Assembly (NCBI GenBank): GCA_002314875.1
Contig: DCHS01000030.1
Coordinates: 23,882-87,881, forward strand
Source: Prevotellaceae bacterium UBA1746
GTDB taxonomy: Bacteria > Bacteroidota > Bacteroidia > Bacteroidales > Bacteroidaceae
Length of the DNA stretch: 64,000 bases
Direction: 5' to 3'
Shown: in pieces, positions 62,091-64,000 of the stretch
How the letters are laid out: each line of letters starts with the position of its first letter
Numbering within the stretch: position 1 is the first letter of the stretch
Translations under genes and position numbers: made by a program
The notes under the pieces: generated by a model
The model's input: the letters and a program-made list of their open reading frames with translations, nothing else
Databases searched by the model: none
Told to the model about the DNA's origin: nothing

Positions 62091-63068
62091 ATGGCAAAAA
62101 TCAGATGCATTGGCGTACTCACCTCAGGTGGTGACGCTCCCGGCATGAACGCCGCTATTCGTTCAATAACACGAAGTGCTATCAGTAACGGTCTTAAAGT
62201 CAAGGGTATCTATCGTGGATACGAAGGCTTGATGAACGGTGAAGTAAAGACTTTCACCACAGAAGACGTTTCAAATATCATCCAGACCGGTGGTACCATC
62301 CTCCGTACCGCCCGTTCCAAGGATTTCCAGACCCCCGAAGGCCGCAAGCGTGCCTACGACACCTTGAAGAAGGAAGGCATCGATGCCCTCATCGTCATTG
62401 GTGGTAACGGTTCGCTCACCGGTGCCATGAAACTCGCAGAAGAATACGACTTCCCCTGCATCGGTCTCCCCGGAACCATCGACAATGACCTCTATGGTAC
62501 CGACAACACCATCGGTTACGATACCACTTTGAATACCATCATGGACTGTGTTGACAAGATCCGTGACACCGCCAACTCCCACGAGCGAATCTTCTTCGTC
62601 GAAGTTATGGGTCGTGACGCAGGCTTCCTTGCTCAGAACAGCGCTATTGCTGCCGGTGCAGAAGCAGCCATCATCCCCGAAGACTCTACTGGTGCCGATC
62701 AGCTCATCGAATTTATGAGCCGTGGTATTCGCAAGTCCAAGAAGAGTTGTATGGTCATCGTTTCCGAAAGTCCCAAGTGCGGTGCCCTCTATTATGCAGA
62801 CCGCGTAAAGAAGGAATATCCCGAATTTGATGTCCGCGTTTCCATCCTCGGTCACCTCCAGCGTGGTGGTTCACCTTCCGCCCGTGACCGTATCCTCGCC
62901 AGCCGAGTTGGTGTAGGTGCCATCACCGCCCTTATCCAGGGACAGCGAAATGTCATGGTCGGTATCCGAAACAACGACGTTGTCTATGTTCCCTTCATCG
63001 AGGCCGTTCAGAAGCGTAAGGATATGGATCCCCAGCTCATCAAGGTTCTCGACGAACTCAGCATCTAA
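62091..63068 (+). CDS. pfkA: ATP-dependent 6-phosphofructokinase
   Basis: This 325-residue enzyme phosphorylates fructose-6-phosphate in glycolysis. Motifs are TSGGDAPGMNAAIR (ATP), GGNGSLTGA, GLPGTIDNDLYGTDNTIGYDT (catalytic Asp in TIDND), VMGRDAGFLA and LGHLQRGGSPSARDR. The residue after GGNG fits ATP rather than pyrophosphate use. The ATG at 62091 was chosen; a longer in-frame start at 62007 lies inside the tRNA gene. It probably shares the tRNA promoter. Confidence 0.95.
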   Translation: MAKIRCIGVLTSGGDAPGMNAAIRSITRSAISNGLKVKGIYRGYEGLMNGEVKTFTTEDVSNIIQTGGTILRTARSKDFQTPEGRKRAYDTLKKEGIDALIVIGGNGSLTGAMKLAEEYDFPCIGLPGTIDNDLYGTDNTIGYDTTLNTIMDCVDKIRDTANSHERIFFVEVMGRDAGFLAQNSAIAAGAEAAIIPEDSTGADQLIEFMSRGIRKSKKSCMVIVSESPKCGALYYADRVKKEYPEFDVRVSILGHLQRGGSPSARDRILASRVGVGAITALIQGQRNVMVGIRNNDVVYVPFIEAVQKRKDMDPQLIKVLDELSI

Positions 63069-63135
63069 GGTTAGAAAGCCTTACATCCCCACTCCAAATT
63101 GAAGAAATCAAATCAATCACAATAATTATTAATCA

Positions 63136-64000
63136 ATGGCTCAGAATATTGGTCACATCTCGCAGATTATCGGCCCGGTAGTCGATGTCTGCTTTCCCAC
63201 GGAAGGCCGCGCAGCAAACGAGGTACTTCCCAAGATTCATGATGCTCTTTCTGTAAAGCATCCCGATGGCCGCACCATCATCATCGAAGTTCAGCAGCAC
63301 ATTGGTGAGGACACCGTCCGCACCGTTGCTATGGACAACACCGATGGTCTTTCCCGCGGTCTCGAAGTAATCCCCACTGGAGCCCCTATTTCAATGCCTA
63401 CCGGTCCCCAGATCAAGGGTCGTATGCTCAACGTTATCGGTGACAGCATCGACGGTCTTGAGACCCTCAGCAAGGAAACAGGCGCTTATCCTATTCACCG
63501 CGAAGCTCCCAAGTTCGAAGACTTGAAGACCAGCCGCGAAGTTCTTTACACCGGTATCAAGGTCATCGACCTTCTCGAACCCTATATGAAGGGTGGTAAG
63601 ATCGGTCTCTTCGGTGGTGCTGGTGTTGGTAAGACCGTGCTCATCATGGAGCTTATCAACAACATCGCAAAGGGTCACGACGGTTTCTCCGTATTCGCTG
63701 GTGTAGGTGAACGTACCCGTGAAGGTAACGACCTTCTCCGCGAAATGATCGAATCAGGCGTTGTAAAGTATGGTAAGGCCTTCGAAGAAGCCATGGAACG
63801 TGGCGAATGGGACCTCACCAAGGTTGACTACGAAGAACTCGGCAAGTCACAGGCAACCCTCGTATACGGTCAGATGAACGAACCTCCCGGTGCACGTGCA
63901 AGTGTAGCACTCTCCGGTCTTTCTATCGCAGAGTCTTTCCGTGACAGCGGTGCTGACACCGGTAAGGCTACCGATATCCTCTTCTTCATCGACAACATCT
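63136..64000 (+). CDS. atpD: F0F1 ATP synthase beta subunit, C-terminus outside window
   Basis: The first 288 residues are visible. They start MAQNIGHISQIIGPVVDVCF and contain Walker A GGAGVGKTV and GERTREGNDL. Between the GERTREG and VYGQMNEPPG motifs an acidic insert of about 25 residues (GKAFEEAMERGEWDLTKVDY) is present that most bacterial beta subunits lack; I recall such inserts as a Bacteroidota trait. It is the catalytic subunit of ATP synthesis on the inner membrane. It follows pfkA by 67 bp. Confidence 0.95.
   Translation, partial: MAQNIGHISQIIGPVVDVCFPTEGRAANEVLPKIHDALSVKHPDGRTIIIEVQQHIGEDTVRTVAMDNTDGLSRGLEVIPTGAPISMPTGPQIKGRMLNVIGDSIDGLETLSKETGAYPIHREAPKFEDLKTSREVLYTGIKVIDLLEPYMKGGKIGLFGGAGVGKTVLIMELINNIAKGHDGFSVFAGVGERTREGNDLLREMIESGVVKYGKAFEEAMERGEWDLTKVDYEELGKSQATLVYGQMNEPPGARASVALSGLSIAESFRDSGADTGKATDILFFIDNI

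Noticed and set aside
1..64000. Insertion sequences, prophage, integron or CRISPR array
   Set aside because: No transposase, integrase, phage structural or cas gene was found, and no array of regularly spaced direct repeats; the only tandem unit is the two-copy 44-bp repeat.

Overview
The window looks like a chromosomal segment from a Bacteroidales bacterium, most likely Prevotellaceae-like; I cannot name the species. Evidence: a complete Sus-type starch locus (SusB-like GH97, SusC, SusD, SusE, SusF and a GH13 amylase), a PorE-like five-domain OmpA lipoprotein typical of the type IX secretion system (T9SS), DUF4494, Bacteroidota-type promoter boxes (TAnnTTTG), almost no Shine-Dalgarno sites, and several TTG/GTG starts. 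It is mostly core genome. I see no insertion sequence, prophage, integrase or CRISPR array.

Layout. 1-4744: partial TPR protein (-), a TlpA-like lipoprotein, an MlaEF lipid-transport ABC pair, a small unknown, DUF4494 and YggS. 4916-8148: an operon for a four-subunit 2-oxoacid:ferredoxin oxidoreductase (Vor/Kor type) with a TPR protein in front and a small membrane protein inside. 8167-14387: acyltransferase, a secreted amidase-fold protein with golvesin-like and FN3 domains, EttA, and a tRNA-dihydrouridine synthase. 14388-15238: an 851-bp gene-free island between two convergent terminators of the same repeat family. 15239-20493 (-): GT2, DegT aminotransferase, GNAT/FemAB-like protein and sugar 3,4-ketoisomerase (a 3-amino-3,6-dideoxy-sugar module), then Maf, KdsC and cytidine deaminase. 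20734-32396 (+): housekeeping genes (lipoprotein, UvrD/PcrA, Lon, Tgt, LptF/G, DEAD helicase, RsmG, MBL hydrolase, PD40 protein). 32397-32743: terminators and a candidate sRNA. 32744-35663 (-): a DASS anion symporter and an OmpA-family porin. 35778-47521 (-): the sus locus, without susA or susR. 47522-48104: regulatory gap with a duplicated 44-bp palindromic unit. 48105-52890 (-): acyl-CoA dehydrogenase, EtfA, EtfB and NagA. 53080-64000: PorE-like lipoprotein, DUF4468-like protein, OmpH/Skp-like lipoprotein (-), small membrane protein (-), PepD, a beta-helix lipoprotein, DnaB, tRNA-Gly(CCC), PfkA and the start of AtpD.

How the parts fit. Starch is probably bound by SusD/E/F, cut outside the cell by the GH13 amylase, imported by SusC and hydrolysed in the periplasm by the GH97 enzyme; PfkA feeds glycolysis. 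The ferredoxin oxidoreductase and the ETF/acyl-CoA dehydrogenase set suggest anaerobic, ferredoxin- and flavin-based redox metabolism. The amylase has a plain signal peptide and a C-terminal tail resembling a T9SS sorting signal rather than a lipobox, and a PorE-like component is encoded in the same window. Start codons were moved from the longest frame wherever a promoter box, a signal peptide or a tRNA showed that the longer frame was wrong; each case is noted.
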